DNA from: Pseudomonas sp. SJZ074
GTDB taxonomy: Bacteria; Pseudomonadota; Gammaproteobacteria; Pseudomonadales; Pseudomonadaceae
Direction: 5' to 3'
Assembly (NCBI RefSeq): GCF_007828215.1
Contig: NZ_VIUE01000002.1
Span: forward strand, 430,527-494,526
Length of the DNA: 64,000 bases
The notes under the pieces are model-generated. The model saw only the letters and a program-made list of their open reading frames with translations, was not told where the DNA came from and ran no database searches. Positions 38,038 to 46,168 of this stretch are shown here, one piece after another. Numbering within the stretch: position 1 is the stretch's first letter; each line of letters begins with the position of its first letter. A program made the translations under genes and the position numbers.

Positions 38038-38501
38038 ATCGCGACTTGCGCATCCTGATCATCGACGACCAGCGCCCCAACCTGGACCTGATGGAGCAAC
38101 TGCTGGCCCGGGAAGGGTTGCATAACGTGCTGAGCAGCACCGAGCCCCTGCGCACCCTGGATCTGTTCAACAGCTTCGAGCCGGACCTGGTCATCCTCGA
38201 CCTGCACATGCCGGCGTTCGACGGTTTCGCCGTGCTGGAGCAACTCAACCGACGGATCCCGGCCAATGATTACCTACCGATCCTGGTACTGACCGCCGAC
38301 GCCACCCGGGACACTCGCCTGCGCGCCCTGGCCCTCGGTGCCCGGGACTTCATCAGCAAACCCCTGGATGCGCTGGAAACCATGCTGCGCATCTGGAACC
38401 TGCTGGAAACCCGGGCGCTCTACAAGGCATTGCGTGAGTTGATTCCTGCCCAACAGATCGAGTTGTTGCGCCAGCATCGACCGGCGGTCGATCAGGTTTA
38501 G
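38034..38501 (+). CDS. Stand-alone response regulator
   Basis: 155 residues. Receiver domain with LIIDDQRPNLDL, Asp56 in LVILDLHMPAFDG, Thr in VLTADAT and Lys in DFISKPLDALE. The tail of about 30 residues (LLETRALYKALRELIPAQQIELL) has no output domain; it resembles the start of RpfG-like regulators cut before HD-GYP. It overlaps the hybrid kinase gene by 4 bases and is the last of four coupled signalling genes. Confidence 0.9.
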   Translation: MNRDLRILIIDDQRPNLDLMEQLLAREGLHNVLSSTEPLRTLDLFNSFEPDLVILDLHMPAFDGFAVLEQLNRRIPANDYLPILVLTADATRDTRLRALALGARDFISKPLDALETMLRIWNLLETRALYKALRELIPAQQIELLRQHRPAVDQV

Positions 38502-38510
38502 AAAGGCTTT

Positions 38511-38600
38511 TGTGGGAGCGAGCCTGCTCGCGATAGCGGTGTGTCAGTCAATATCAATGTTGGCTGACAGTAAGCTTTCGCGAGCAGGCTCGCTCCCACA
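38511..38600. repeat. REP pair (BIME/REPIN)
   Basis: TGTGGGAGCGAGCCTGCTCG and its inverted copy flank a 38-40 base spacer, between convergent ends of the response regulator and nirD genes. Confidence 0.92.
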
Positions 38601-38625
38601 GGGTTTTCACAAGGCCTTGGTCTTG

Positions 38626-39006
38626 TCATTCCTCTTCGCCGATTTCCACCACATCCCCATTCAACCGCACCGGCCACACCCGCAGGCGCTGTTCCGGGTA
38701 TTCCAGGCAGTGGCCGTCTTCCAGGCGGAAATGCTGTTTGTACATCGGTGAGGCAATCACCAGTTCACCCTTGATGCTGCCCAGCAGGCCGCGGCCGATG
38801 ACATTCGCACCCGACTTGGGGTCGCGGTTGTCGATGGCGTACAGCGGTTTGTCCTGCTGTTCGGGCAGGTAGAGCAGCGCTACCTGGCTACCGTCGTGCC
38901 AGGCGACCACGCCGGAGTTGGGAACCAGGTCTTCACGGCTGCACAAGGCGCGCCATTGCACCTGGGCTTCGGCGGTGGGGATACGAACGACGTTTGACTG
39001 GCTCAT
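38626..39006 (-). CDS. nirD: Assimilatory nitrite reductase small subunit
   Basis: 126 residues from ATG 39006 (TGATG junction with nirB). Rieske-like fold: WRALCSREDLVPNSGVVAWH, YAIDNRDPKSGANVIGRGLLGS, ASPMYKQHFRLEDGHCLEYP. As is usual for NirD, the Rieske Cys/His ligands are missing. It supports NirB in NADH-dependent reduction of nitrite to ammonium. Confidence 0.95.
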   Translation of the reverse strand: MSQSNVVRIPTAEAQVQWRALCSREDLVPNSGVVAWHDGSQVALLYLPEQQDKPLYAIDNRDPKSGANVIGRGLLGSIKGELVIASPMYKQHFRLEDGHCLEYPEQRLRVWPVRLNGDVVEIGEEE

Positions 39007-41567
39007 CAGAGCACCTCCTCGGTGACGGGAATCAGGTGAAGTTCGCCGGCGTGAACCGGGCGACGCTGGCCACGCTCGCGGACGAAATGCACATCCGGAT
39101 CGCCGCGCTTGTCGTTGACGAACGTGCGGAAACGCTTGAGTTTTTCCGGATCCTTGAGGGCGTTGGCCCATTCGCATTCGTAGCGGTCGACCACCAGTTG
39201 CATCTGGGCTTCTAGCTCGGCTCCCAGGCCCAGGCTGTCATCGATGATCACGTCCTTGAGGTAGTCCAGGCCGCCCTCCAGGCTTTCGCGCCAGACCGAT
39301 GTGCGCTGCAACTTGTCGGCGGTGCGGATGTAAAACATCAGGAAGCGGTCGATGTAGCGAATCAGGGTTTCGTCATCCAGATCGGTGGCAAACAACTCCG
39401 CGTGCCGAGGACGCATGCCGCCGTTGCCGGCGACATAAAGGTTCCAGCCCTTTTCCGTGGCAATCACGCCGACATCCTTGCTCTGGGCCTCGGCGCACTC
39501 GCGGGTGCAACCGGACACCGCGAACTTGAGCTTGTGGGGCGAACGCAAGCCCTTGTAGCGATCCTCCAGGGTCAGGGCCATTTGCACGCTGTCCTGTACG
39601 CCGTAACGGCACCAGGTACTGCCCACGCAGGATTTCACCGTGCGGGTGGATTTGCCGTAGGCATGGCCCGTTTCGAAACCGGCTTCGATCAGCTCGGCCC
39701 AGATGTCCGGCAACTGATGCAGTTGAGCGCCGAACAGGTCGATGCGCTGGCCGCCGGTGATCTTGGTGTAGAGGTCGTACTTCTTCGCCACCACGCCGAT
39801 GGCGATCAGTTTGTCGGCGGTGATTTCCCCTCCGGCGATGCGCGGCACCACCGAATAGGTGCCGTTTTTCTGCATGTTCGCCATGAAGGTGTCGTTGGTG
39901 TCCTGCAACGGCACCAGCGACGGATCCATGATCGGCTGGTTCCAGCACGAGGCCAGGATCGAGCCCACCGCCGGTTTGCACAAGTCGCAACCGGTGTGGC
40001 CGCGGCCGTGCTTGGCCAGTAGCTCGTCAAAGCTGATGATCCCTTCCACCCGCACCAGGGCGTACAGCTCCTGGCGGGTATAGGCGAAGTGTTCGCACAG
40101 GCTCTTGTCGACAGTGACGCCACGGGCGACCAGCTCATGTTCGAACACCTGCTTGACCAGCGCGGCGCAGCCTCCGCAACCGGTACCGGCCTTGGTGTCG
40201 CACTTGAGTTGGCCCAGGTCCGTGCAGCCGCCGTCGATGGCCGAGCAGATCGAGCCCTTGGTGACGTTGTGGCACGAACAGATGGTCGCCGCCGCAGGCA
40301 GCGCGGCCGGGCCCAGGGTCGGTGCGCCTTCGGAGCTGGGCAGGATCAGGCTGGCGGCATCCTTGGGCAAGGCGATACCGTTCTGCATGTACTGCAGCAA
40401 AGTGTCGTAGTAGCTGTTGTCACCCACCAGTACCGCGCCGATGACCCGCTTGCCGTCGGCGTCTACTACCAATCGCCGGTAACTGGCGCTGGTTTCGTCG
40501 ATGAACTGGAAACTGCGCGAGCCCGGCGTGTGCCCGTGGGCATCGCCGATGGAGCCAACGTCGACGCCGAGCAACTTGAGCTTGGTGGACATGTCGGCAC
40601 CGGTGAACGGTTCACCGCTTTCACCGCTCAGTTGGGCGGCGACGCTGCGGGCCATCTGGTAGCCCGGAGCGACCAGGCCGAAAATGCTGCCGTTCCAGGC
40701 CGCGCATTCGCCGATGGCGTAGATGTCCGGGTCGCTGCTCAAGCATTGGTCGTCGATCACCACGCCACCGCGCGGACCGATCTGCAGGTCGCTCTGCCGA
40801 GCCAGGGCGTCCTGGGCACGGATACCGGCGGAAAACACGATCAGGTCGGTTTCCAGGAAGTCATCGTTGCCGAAGTTCATCCGATAACGATAGTGCTCCC
40901 CGGCAGTGATGGATTGGGTACCCTTGGACAGATGCACGCCGACGCCGAGCTTTTCGATACGTGCCTTGAGGGCCAGGCCGCCCTGCTCGTCGAGCTGCAC
41001 CGGCATCAGCCGTGGAGCGAATTCCACCACGTGGGCTTCCAGGCCCAGGGTCTTGAGGGCATTGGCCGCTTCCAGGCCCAGCAGGCCACCGCCAACCACC
41101 ACGCCACGGCGGGCATTGGTTGCGGCGGCACGGATTGCGTCCAGGTCTTCCAGGGTGCGATAGACCAGACGGGAATCGCCGTCGGCGCCTTCGATGGGCG
41201 GCACGAACGGGTAGGAACCGGTGGCGAGCACCAGTTTGTCGTAGTTGATACGCTTCTCGGCAGTGACGACCTGACGGGCCTGGCGATCGATCTCCAGCAC
41301 TGGTACACCCAAGTGCAGCGTGACGCCTGGAGTCTGGTACAACGAAGCCTCGCCGAGGGCCAGGGATTCAGCGTCACGGCCAGAGAAATACTCGGACAGG
41401 TGCACGCGGTCATAGGCACGCATCGGCTCTTCGCTGAACACATGCACCTGGTAATGGTTGAGTGCACCGCGCTCGATCAGTTGTTCGACGCAGTGATGAC
41501 CGACCATGCCATTGCCGATCACGATCAGCGTTTGCAGCTTGTTCAGGGAAGCAACGTTGGAATTCAT
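39006..41567 (-). CDS. nirB: Assimilatory NAD(P)H-nitrite reductase large subunit
   Basis: 853 residues from ATG 41567; the upstream open frame is the leader. Order of parts: FAD/NAD domain (VIGNGMVGHHCVEQL, VVGGGLLGLEAANAL), BFD-like [2Fe-2S] domain (CSCHNVTKGSICSAI, GTGCGGCAAL), then the sulfite/nitrite reductase core with the siroheme-[4Fe-4S] Cys set (SCVGSTWCRYG ... CTRECAEAQSKD). It reduces nitrite to ammonium in the cytoplasm. The long hairpin-bearing leader suggests antitermination control. Confidence 0.96.
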   Translation of the reverse strand: MNSNVASLNKLQTLIVIGNGMVGHHCVEQLIERGALNHYQVHVFSEEPMRAYDRVHLSEYFSGRDAESLALGEASLYQTPGVTLHLGVPVLEIDRQARQVVTAEKRINYDKLVLATGSYPFVPPIEGADGDSRLVYRTLEDLDAIRAAATNARRGVVVGGGLLGLEAANALKTLGLEAHVVEFAPRLMPVQLDEQGGLALKARIEKLGVGVHLSKGTQSITAGEHYRYRMNFGNDDFLETDLIVFSAGIRAQDALARQSDLQIGPRGGVVIDDQCLSSDPDIYAIGECAAWNGSIFGLVAPGYQMARSVAAQLSGESGEPFTGADMSTKLKLLGVDVGSIGDAHGHTPGSRSFQFIDETSASYRRLVVDADGKRVIGAVLVGDNSYYDTLLQYMQNGIALPKDAASLILPSSEGAPTLGPAALPAAATICSCHNVTKGSICSAIDGGCTDLGQLKCDTKAGTGCGGCAALVKQVFEHELVARGVTVDKSLCEHFAYTRQELYALVRVEGIISFDELLAKHGRGHTGCDLCKPAVGSILASCWNQPIMDPSLVPLQDTNDTFMANMQKNGTYSVVPRIAGGEITADKLIAIGVVAKKYDLYTKITGGQRIDLFGAQLHQLPDIWAELIEAGFETGHAYGKSTRTVKSCVGSTWCRYGVQDSVQMALTLEDRYKGLRSPHKLKFAVSGCTRECAEAQSKDVGVIATEKGWNLYVAGNGGMRPRHAELFATDLDDETLIRYIDRFLMFYIRTADKLQRTSVWRESLEGGLDYLKDVIIDDSLGLGAELEAQMQLVVDRYECEWANALKDPEKLKRFRTFVNDKRGDPDVHFVRERGQRRPVHAGELHLIPVTEEVL

Positions 41568-41612
41568 AGAAAGCACCCGACAAAAGCCCATCACGGTTTT
41601 GAAAGCAAAAAA

Positions 41613-41648
41613 AAAGACGCCTGAAACCTTGCGGTTCCAGGCGTCTTT
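41613..41648 (-). terminator. Attenuator-like intrinsic terminator in the nirB leader
   Basis: On the minus strand the arms AAAGACGCCTGGAACC and GGTTTCAGGCGTCTTT pair with one A-C mismatch around a 4-base loop, and nine T follow. It lies between the putative sigma-54 promoter and the nirB ATG, so it would stop transcription before the gene unless it is overridden. Confidence 0.85.
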
Positions 41649-41660
41649 GCCTGTTCTGTG

Positions 41661-41694
41661 CGGTATCGACCCGACGTCTGCGCCCGATCTACCG
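41661..41694 (-). promoter_or_regulatory. Hexaloop hairpin in the nirB leader, candidate NasT (ANTAR) target
   Basis: Minus strand: outer stem CGGTA/TACCG, inner GATC/GGTC and GGC/GTC with a G-G mismatch between and a two-base GA bulge, closing a six-base loop GCAGAC. It stands just before the attenuator. NasT/NasR ANTAR regulators bind hairpins with hexanucleotide loops in nitrate and nitrite operon leaders. The loop has G at position 4 but G, not A, at position 1. Confidence 0.5.
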
Positions 41695-41779
41695 TTCCCC
41701 CGGCCTGTTGGCGCTCGATCTTCGTTGACCGACGGGGCTGCCCATTCGATTGTTTTCGCGGTGGGCCTGGATGCTCTCT

Positions 41780-41795
41780 TGCAGCCAGCGTGCCA
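41780..41795 (-). promoter_or_regulatory. Sigma-54 promoter of nirBD
   Basis: Minus strand TGGCACG-4-CTGCA: the -24 GG and -12 GC are exactly spaced and TGGCACG matches consensus; only TTGC is CTGC. It predicts a transcript with a leader of about 200 bases, as expected for NtrC-controlled nitrogen genes. Confidence 0.75.
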
Positions 41796-41844
41796 AACCG
41801 CTGTGCCATGAGAATGCCAAGGCCCTGGACGCCCCCTCGCCCCT

Positions 41845-41871
41845 TGTGGGAGCGGGCTTGCCCGCGAAGGC
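41845..41871. repeat. Single REP element
   Basis: TGTGGGAGCGGGCTTGCCCG variant, upstream of the nirB promoter and without an inverted partner. The rest of 41872-42123 leads into the CBS gene, with no further feature recognised. Confidence 0.85.
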
Positions 41872-42123
41872 GCCCTGCCAGTCACCGCATCAAGACAGGT
41901 TCTCACCCCAGGTTCGCCAAGCGCCCACTATTGCCTTTCCATGGTGCGACCCCATCTCCCAGGCTTCATAAAAGTGCAGCGTTGCAGATCAGCGTGCAAA
42001 AAGGCTGAACCATCGCCGCCCCCTCTTTTCACAATAATGAGAAGCCTGTCCTCGCGTTGCACGGCACCGCCCGCAATGCCTGGTCAACGGCTTGCCACGA
42101 AACCCGAAAGAGGAGATTCAACG

Positions 42124-42537
42124 ATGAAAATCAATGAAATCATGAGTCGGGAAGTTCGCACCATCGCCCCCGACACCCCATTGCGCGAAGTCGCCCGGAT
42201 CATGCGTCAGGCCGACATCGGGGCATTGGTCATCAACCAGGACGATCGCATGGCCGGGATGATCACCGACCGTGACCTGGTGATTCGTGCCATGGCCGAG
42301 GGCATGGACATGAATACCCCGGTCAGCCGGATCATGAGCGATGAAGTGCGTTATTGCTTCGAGGACGAAGAGATCGACCATGTCGCCAAGAACATGGCCC
42401 AACTCGAAAAACGCCGCTTGCCGGTGGTGAACCGCGACAAACGTCTGGTAGGCATGGTTTCACTGGCCAACGTCGCCAGTTGCAATGCCGATAAGGTCAG
42501 CGCCAATCTGTTGCGAGGCGTGGCCAGGGCTCATTGA
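42124..42537 (+). CDS. CBS-domain-pair protein
   Basis: 137 residues from ATG 42124 after GAGGAG. Two CBS motifs fill the protein: VRTIAPDTPLREVARIMRQADIGALVI...GMITDRDLVIRAM, then YCFEDEEIDHVAKNMAQLEKRRLPVV...GMVSLANVAS. CBS pairs bind adenine nucleotides and act as energy or signal sensors. The partner is unknown; it stands alone between nirB and an L,D-transpeptidase gene. Confidence 0.93.
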   Translation: MKINEIMSREVRTIAPDTPLREVARIMRQADIGALVINQDDRMAGMITDRDLVIRAMAEGMDMNTPVSRIMSDEVRYCFEDEEIDHVAKNMAQLEKRRLPVVNRDKRLVGMVSLANVASCNADKVSANLLRGVARAH

Positions 42538-42553
42538 CCCCACCACAAATCCC

Positions 42554-42642
42554 TCTGGAAGCGAGCCTGCACGCGCTAGCGGTGGGTCAGCAACGTCGAT
42601 GCCGGATCTATCGACGCCTTCGCCAGCAGGCTCGCTCCCACA
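42554..42642. repeat. Degenerate REP pair
   Basis: CTGGAAGCGAGCCTGCACGC and the inverted TTCGCCAGCAGGCTCGCTCC flank a short spacer. The first copy carries several changes from GTGGGAGCGAGCCTGCTCGC. Confidence 0.82.
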
Positions 42643-42673
42643 TTACTGACGCCAATCCGCCCTCCCCGCGTCT

Positions 42674-44245
42674 TCATAGCATGTGCCCTTTGGCAGCAGC
42701 CAGTTTCACATCCCGCCCATAGACATCCGGGACATACACCGCCTGCCCCTGGCTATCCGCCTGTACGGTCCAGTAACCCAGCAGGATTGGCATGGGCCTG
42801 GCCAGCCTGAACTCATGGGTCTGCCCATCGGCCAGCAGGGTGTCGGTGCGCAAGCGCTCGGCCGGGGTCACCAGCAGGTCCCGCAAATGCATCACTTGCT
42901 CGATCCGCACACATCCCGAACTGAACGCCCGCGGCCCCTTGCTGAACAGGGCCTGGCTGGGCGTGTCGTGCAGGTACACGGAAAACGGGTTGGGGAAGCG
43001 GATCACCAGTTTGCCCAGCGGATTCTTCGGTCCGGCATCCTGGCGCAGCATTAGGTCGCCCGGATGGTCCCAGTCGATGTCCTCGGCCAGCAGCGGCAGG
43101 CCATCGCGATCGATGATCTTCAGGTTCTGCCGACTGAGGAACTCGGGATCGCGGCGGATCTCCGGCAGTTTGTCTTCCTTGAGGATGGTTGGGGGGATGG
43201 TCCAGGTGGGATTGAGGGTCAACCTCGTCACCCGGGATTTGAGCAACGGCGTTTCCCGTTCCGCACGGCCCACCTGGGTACGGGTTTGCCAGACCGGTGC
43301 GCCGCCCTGATACACCGTCAGTTGGGCCGCCGCCACGTTGACCAGCACGCTGTCAGGCTCCAGGTCCTGGGCCAGCCAGCGCATGCGTTCCAGATTGATC
43401 CGCAACTGCTCGCGGCGCATGGCCGGGCTGACGTTCAACTCGGAGACAGTCCACGGCCCCACCACGCCGTCGGCTTGCAGCGAATGCCGCAGCTGGAAGC
43501 TTTTCATCGCCTCCACCAGGCTGGGACTGTAGTGCTCATCGCCCTCGGCCGGCGGCGCACTCAGGTAGCCTTCACTGAACAGCCGTCGCGCCAGCGCCGG
43601 TACCCGGGCGTCCTGTTTGTCCGGTTGCAACAGGGCACCTGCGGGCACCGCTTGCCATTCGGCCAGAGGCTGTTGTCGCTGTTGGGCATAGACCACCCGC
43701 AGGTTGCGGTAAAGGTCCAGGCTCGGGCGCGCCTGGTCAAAGGCTGCAGCCAGGTTGTTCAACCCAGGCCCGGCGATGGCCAGGATCATCGCCTGGCGGT
43801 CCTGGGGCTGCGGGCTGGCCTTCCACACCGGCTCAAGACGGTCCTGAGGCAAATAGCCGAAACGCAGTTCGTGCAAGGCCTGCAGGTAGCGCTGGCTGAT
43901 GGCGATATCGACACAGTCCGGACTCAGGGACGCATCGTCGGCCGGCAGGCTATAGCGGGCCGGGTCCAGTCCGTCATCGGCCAGTTGCTGCAACTGGACC
44001 CGCAAGGCCATCCGCCGTTCGTCGTCCGACCAGATAGCCTGGCCGGCGTTTTGCTCGTAGAACGCCTGCAAGCTCATCATCGTCGGAAAGTCGACACCCG
44101 CAGCCAGCGCCGGGCAAGCCACCGATAACCGGGCCAGGGTGGCCTGTACAGGGGGTGGATCGCCAAACGGAACGTCACCGGCCGTCGCGACCAATGGCGA
44201 AGCGAGCAATAAAAGGCTCAAGTAACATACGGGCTTTTTGAACAA
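42674..44245 (-). CDS. Murein L,D-transpeptidase, YcbB/LdtD-like
   Basis: 523 residues with a TTG start at 44245. TTG is chosen because GGAG lies 8 bases upstream and the protein then opens with a clear signal peptide (FKKPVCYLSLLLLASPLVATA); the longer frame has no good start before it. An N-terminal scaffold is followed by a peptidoglycan-binding domain (AMKSFQLRHSLQADGVVGPWT) and a YkuD domain whose active site is HDTPSQALFSKGPRAFSSGCVR, with Ser-x-Gly-Cys-Val-Arg. It forms 3-3 cross-links in the periplasm. It is divergent from a second YkuD-type gene. Confidence 0.88.
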   Translation of the reverse strand: MFKKPVCYLSLLLLASPLVATAGDVPFGDPPPVQATLARLSVACPALAAGVDFPTMMSLQAFYEQNAGQAIWSDDERRMALRVQLQQLADDGLDPARYSLPADDASLSPDCVDIAISQRYLQALHELRFGYLPQDRLEPVWKASPQPQDRQAMILAIAGPGLNNLAAAFDQARPSLDLYRNLRVVYAQQRQQPLAEWQAVPAGALLQPDKQDARVPALARRLFSEGYLSAPPAEGDEHYSPSLVEAMKSFQLRHSLQADGVVGPWTVSELNVSPAMRREQLRINLERMRWLAQDLEPDSVLVNVAAAQLTVYQGGAPVWQTRTQVGRAERETPLLKSRVTRLTLNPTWTIPPTILKEDKLPEIRRDPEFLSRQNLKIIDRDGLPLLAEDIDWDHPGDLMLRQDAGPKNPLGKLVIRFPNPFSVYLHDTPSQALFSKGPRAFSSGCVRIEQVMHLRDLLVTPAERLRTDTLLADGQTHEFRLARPMPILLGYWTVQADSQGQAVYVPDVYGRDVKLAAAKGHML

Positions 44246-44311
44246 CTGCTTTACTCCAATCCATGGCCGTCTCGTTGACGGTTGACTTTGCGACAGGTAC
44301 GACCCGCCATC

Positions 44312-45103
44312 ATGATGCACACGAACAATTACGGACGGGATGCCACACACACACATCAGCCTGTAACCCTGCGTGGATTCTTTTCAGCCACGCTGACGCT
44401 TATCCGCCGGCTCGGCCTGGCCATGGCAGCACTGGGCGCGGTATGCGCTCCGGCGCTGGCCGGGCAAGCGAATTCTCAAACGCTTTACAACAGCCTCGCC
44501 CACGCCGCGCCGGAACTCAATCCCCAGGCGCTCAAAAGTGCCTTGAGCGCCATGCAATGCGCGGTTGCCAACGGCGCCCATCAGGCCCGCCACCTGGCAG
44601 TGATCGACTATTCGCAACCGTCCACGGCCCGGCGCCTGTGGATCTTCGACCTGCAGAAGAAGAAGCTGGTGCTGCGCGATCTGGTGGCCCACGGGCAGAA
44701 ATCCGGGGAAAATTTCGCCACGCAGTTTTCCAATCGCCTGGGCAGCTACCAGTCCAGCCTGGGGCTGTTCCGCACCCAGGAAAGCTATCAGGGCACCCAT
44801 GGTTATTCACTACGCATGGATGGCCTGGAACCCGGCTTCAATGACCAGGCCCGTGATCGGGCCATCGTGATCCATGCCGCCGACTACGTGAACCCGTTGT
44901 GGAGCCTGCGCCAGGGCCGTATCGGCCGCAGCCAGGGTTGCCCTGCTGTGCGCCCTCAGGTGGCACGCCAGGTGATCGACAAGCTCAAGGGCGGGCAATT
45001 CATGTTTTCCTGGTACCCGGACCCGGGCTGGCTGAAGCGTTCGGCCTATCTCAACTGCCAGCCACAGCAGGTGGCGAGCATTCTGGCTACCAGTGGTGGC
45101 TGA
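44312..45103 (+). CDS. Murein L,D-transpeptidase catalytic-domain protein (YkuD_2)
   Basis: 263 residues from ATG 44312. The N-terminus is long before a hydrophobic signal segment (LGLAMAALGAVCAPALAG). The YkuD_2 signature is YQGTHGYSLRMDGLEPGFN, AIVIHAADYV and GRSQGCPAVRP with the catalytic Cys. It is exported, probably acting on peptidoglycan. It lies divergent from the YcbB-like gene with only 66 bases between the starts, so the two promoters overlap. Confidence 0.88.
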   Translation: MMHTNNYGRDATHTHQPVTLRGFFSATLTLIRRLGLAMAALGAVCAPALAGQANSQTLYNSLAHAAPELNPQALKSALSAMQCAVANGAHQARHLAVIDYSQPSTARRLWIFDLQKKKLVLRDLVAHGQKSGENFATQFSNRLGSYQSSLGLFRTQESYQGTHGYSLRMDGLEPGFNDQARDRAIVIHAADYVNPLWSLRQGRIGRSQGCPAVRPQVARQVIDKLKGGQFMFSWYPDPGWLKRSAYLNCQPQQVASILATSGG

Positions 45104-45117
45104 GCACAGTGGTATGC

Positions 45118-45147
45118 CTGTGGCGAGGGGATTCATCCCCTCGCCAC
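45118..45147. terminator. Long perfect hairpin after the YkuD_2 gene
   Basis: A 13-bp perfect stem TGTGGCGAGGGGA with a TTCA loop. This hairpin type recurs between Pseudomonas genes (another lies at 61911-61943) and may act as a transcript end or 3' stabiliser; there is no T-run. Confidence 0.65.
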
Positions 45148-45211
45148 AAAAGATTGCGCCTGATCAGCCGGTGGTTAAAATGCCGGCCTTTCGAATCGCC
45201 GGCATTGCCTG

Positions 45212-46168
45212 ATGAACCCTGAAGCCCTTCAAACCCTGCAGACCCACTTACTGACCGCGCTGGCGTCCGTGCCGGAAGAAACCCGTCGCCTGTTCCACGG
45301 CCGCGGGCGCTGCTGGCCAGGGCTGGAGCAGATCACCGTCGACTGGCTGCAAGGGATTGTGCTGGTGTCGTTGTTCAAGGCGCCGGAGCCGGCGCAGTTG
45401 GATGACCTGATGTCCCTGCTGCTCGCCCTTGCCGCCTCGCCCGTCTGGAAAAGCAGCGGCGCCCATACGCTTGCCGTGCAACACCGCTACCTACCCCAAA
45501 GCCTCACCCAATGGCTGGTGGGCGAGCCCATCGACGAATGGACCCTGACCGAAGGCGGCCTGCGGTACCGGATCGACCTGGGCAAGAAGCAGAATAACGG
45601 CCTGTTCCTCGACATGCGCTACGGCCGCGACTGGGTCCGAGCCAATGCCGACGGCAAGCGCGTGCTGAACCTGTTCGCCTACACCTGCGGTTTCTCGGTG
45701 GCGGCGATTGCCGGTGGCGCGCAGCACGTGGTCAATCTGGACATGTCCCGCGCGGCCCTGAGCCGGGGCCGTGACAACCATCGCTTGAACGGCCATGACC
45801 TGGGCCAGGTGAGCTTCCTCGGCCACGACCTGTTCAAGTCCTGGGGCAAGGTGATCAACGGCGGCCCCTATGACCTGGTGATCATCGATCCGCCGACCTT
45901 CCAGAAAGGCAGTTTCCTGCTGACCAAGGATTACCAGCGGGTGCTGCGCCGGCTGCCGGAACTGCTGGCCGCCGACGGCACCGTCCTGGCCTGTAGCAAT
46001 GACCCGGCCACCGGCCCGGACTTTCTCATCGACGGCGTCACCCGCGAAGCCTCCGGGTTGGCCTTCAGCGAACGCCTGGCCAACCCACCGGAATTTCCCG
46101 ACATCGACAGTCAATGTGGCCTGAAGGCGCTGGTCTTCAAAGCGACAGTACCGGCCACCAGGCGGTGA
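45212..46168 (+). CDS. Class I SAM-dependent methyltransferase, RlmI/RlmK-like
   Basis: 318 residues matching the Methyltrans_SAM (PF10672) group: IDLGKKQNNGLFLDMRYGRDWV, VLNLFAYTCGFSVAAIAGGA (SAM site), VVNLDMSRAALSRGRDNHRLNG and YDLVIIDPPTFQKGSF (NPPY-like DPP motif). Such proteins methylate 23S rRNA or related RNA; the exact base is unknown. The N-terminal PUA-like domain of RlmI is absent. Its 3' end overlaps the LRR protein gene (converging) by 32 bases. Confidence 0.85.
   Translation: MNPEALQTLQTHLLTALASVPEETRRLFHGRGRCWPGLEQITVDWLQGIVLVSLFKAPEPAQLDDLMSLLLALAASPVWKSSGAHTLAVQHRYLPQSLTQWLVGEPIDEWTLTEGGLRYRIDLGKKQNNGLFLDMRYGRDWVRANADGKRVLNLFAYTCGFSVAAIAGGAQHVVNLDMSRAALSRGRDNHRLNGHDLGQVSFLGHDLFKSWGKVINGGPYDLVIIDPPTFQKGSFLLTKDYQRVLRRLPELLAADGTVLACSNDPATGPDFLIDGVTREASGLAFSERLANPPEFPDIDSQCGLKALVFKATVPATRR

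Noticed and set aside
40089..41624. 511-residue plus-strand open frame opposite nirB
   Set aside because: Antisense shadow; composition follows the third-position bias of nirB and there is no domain.
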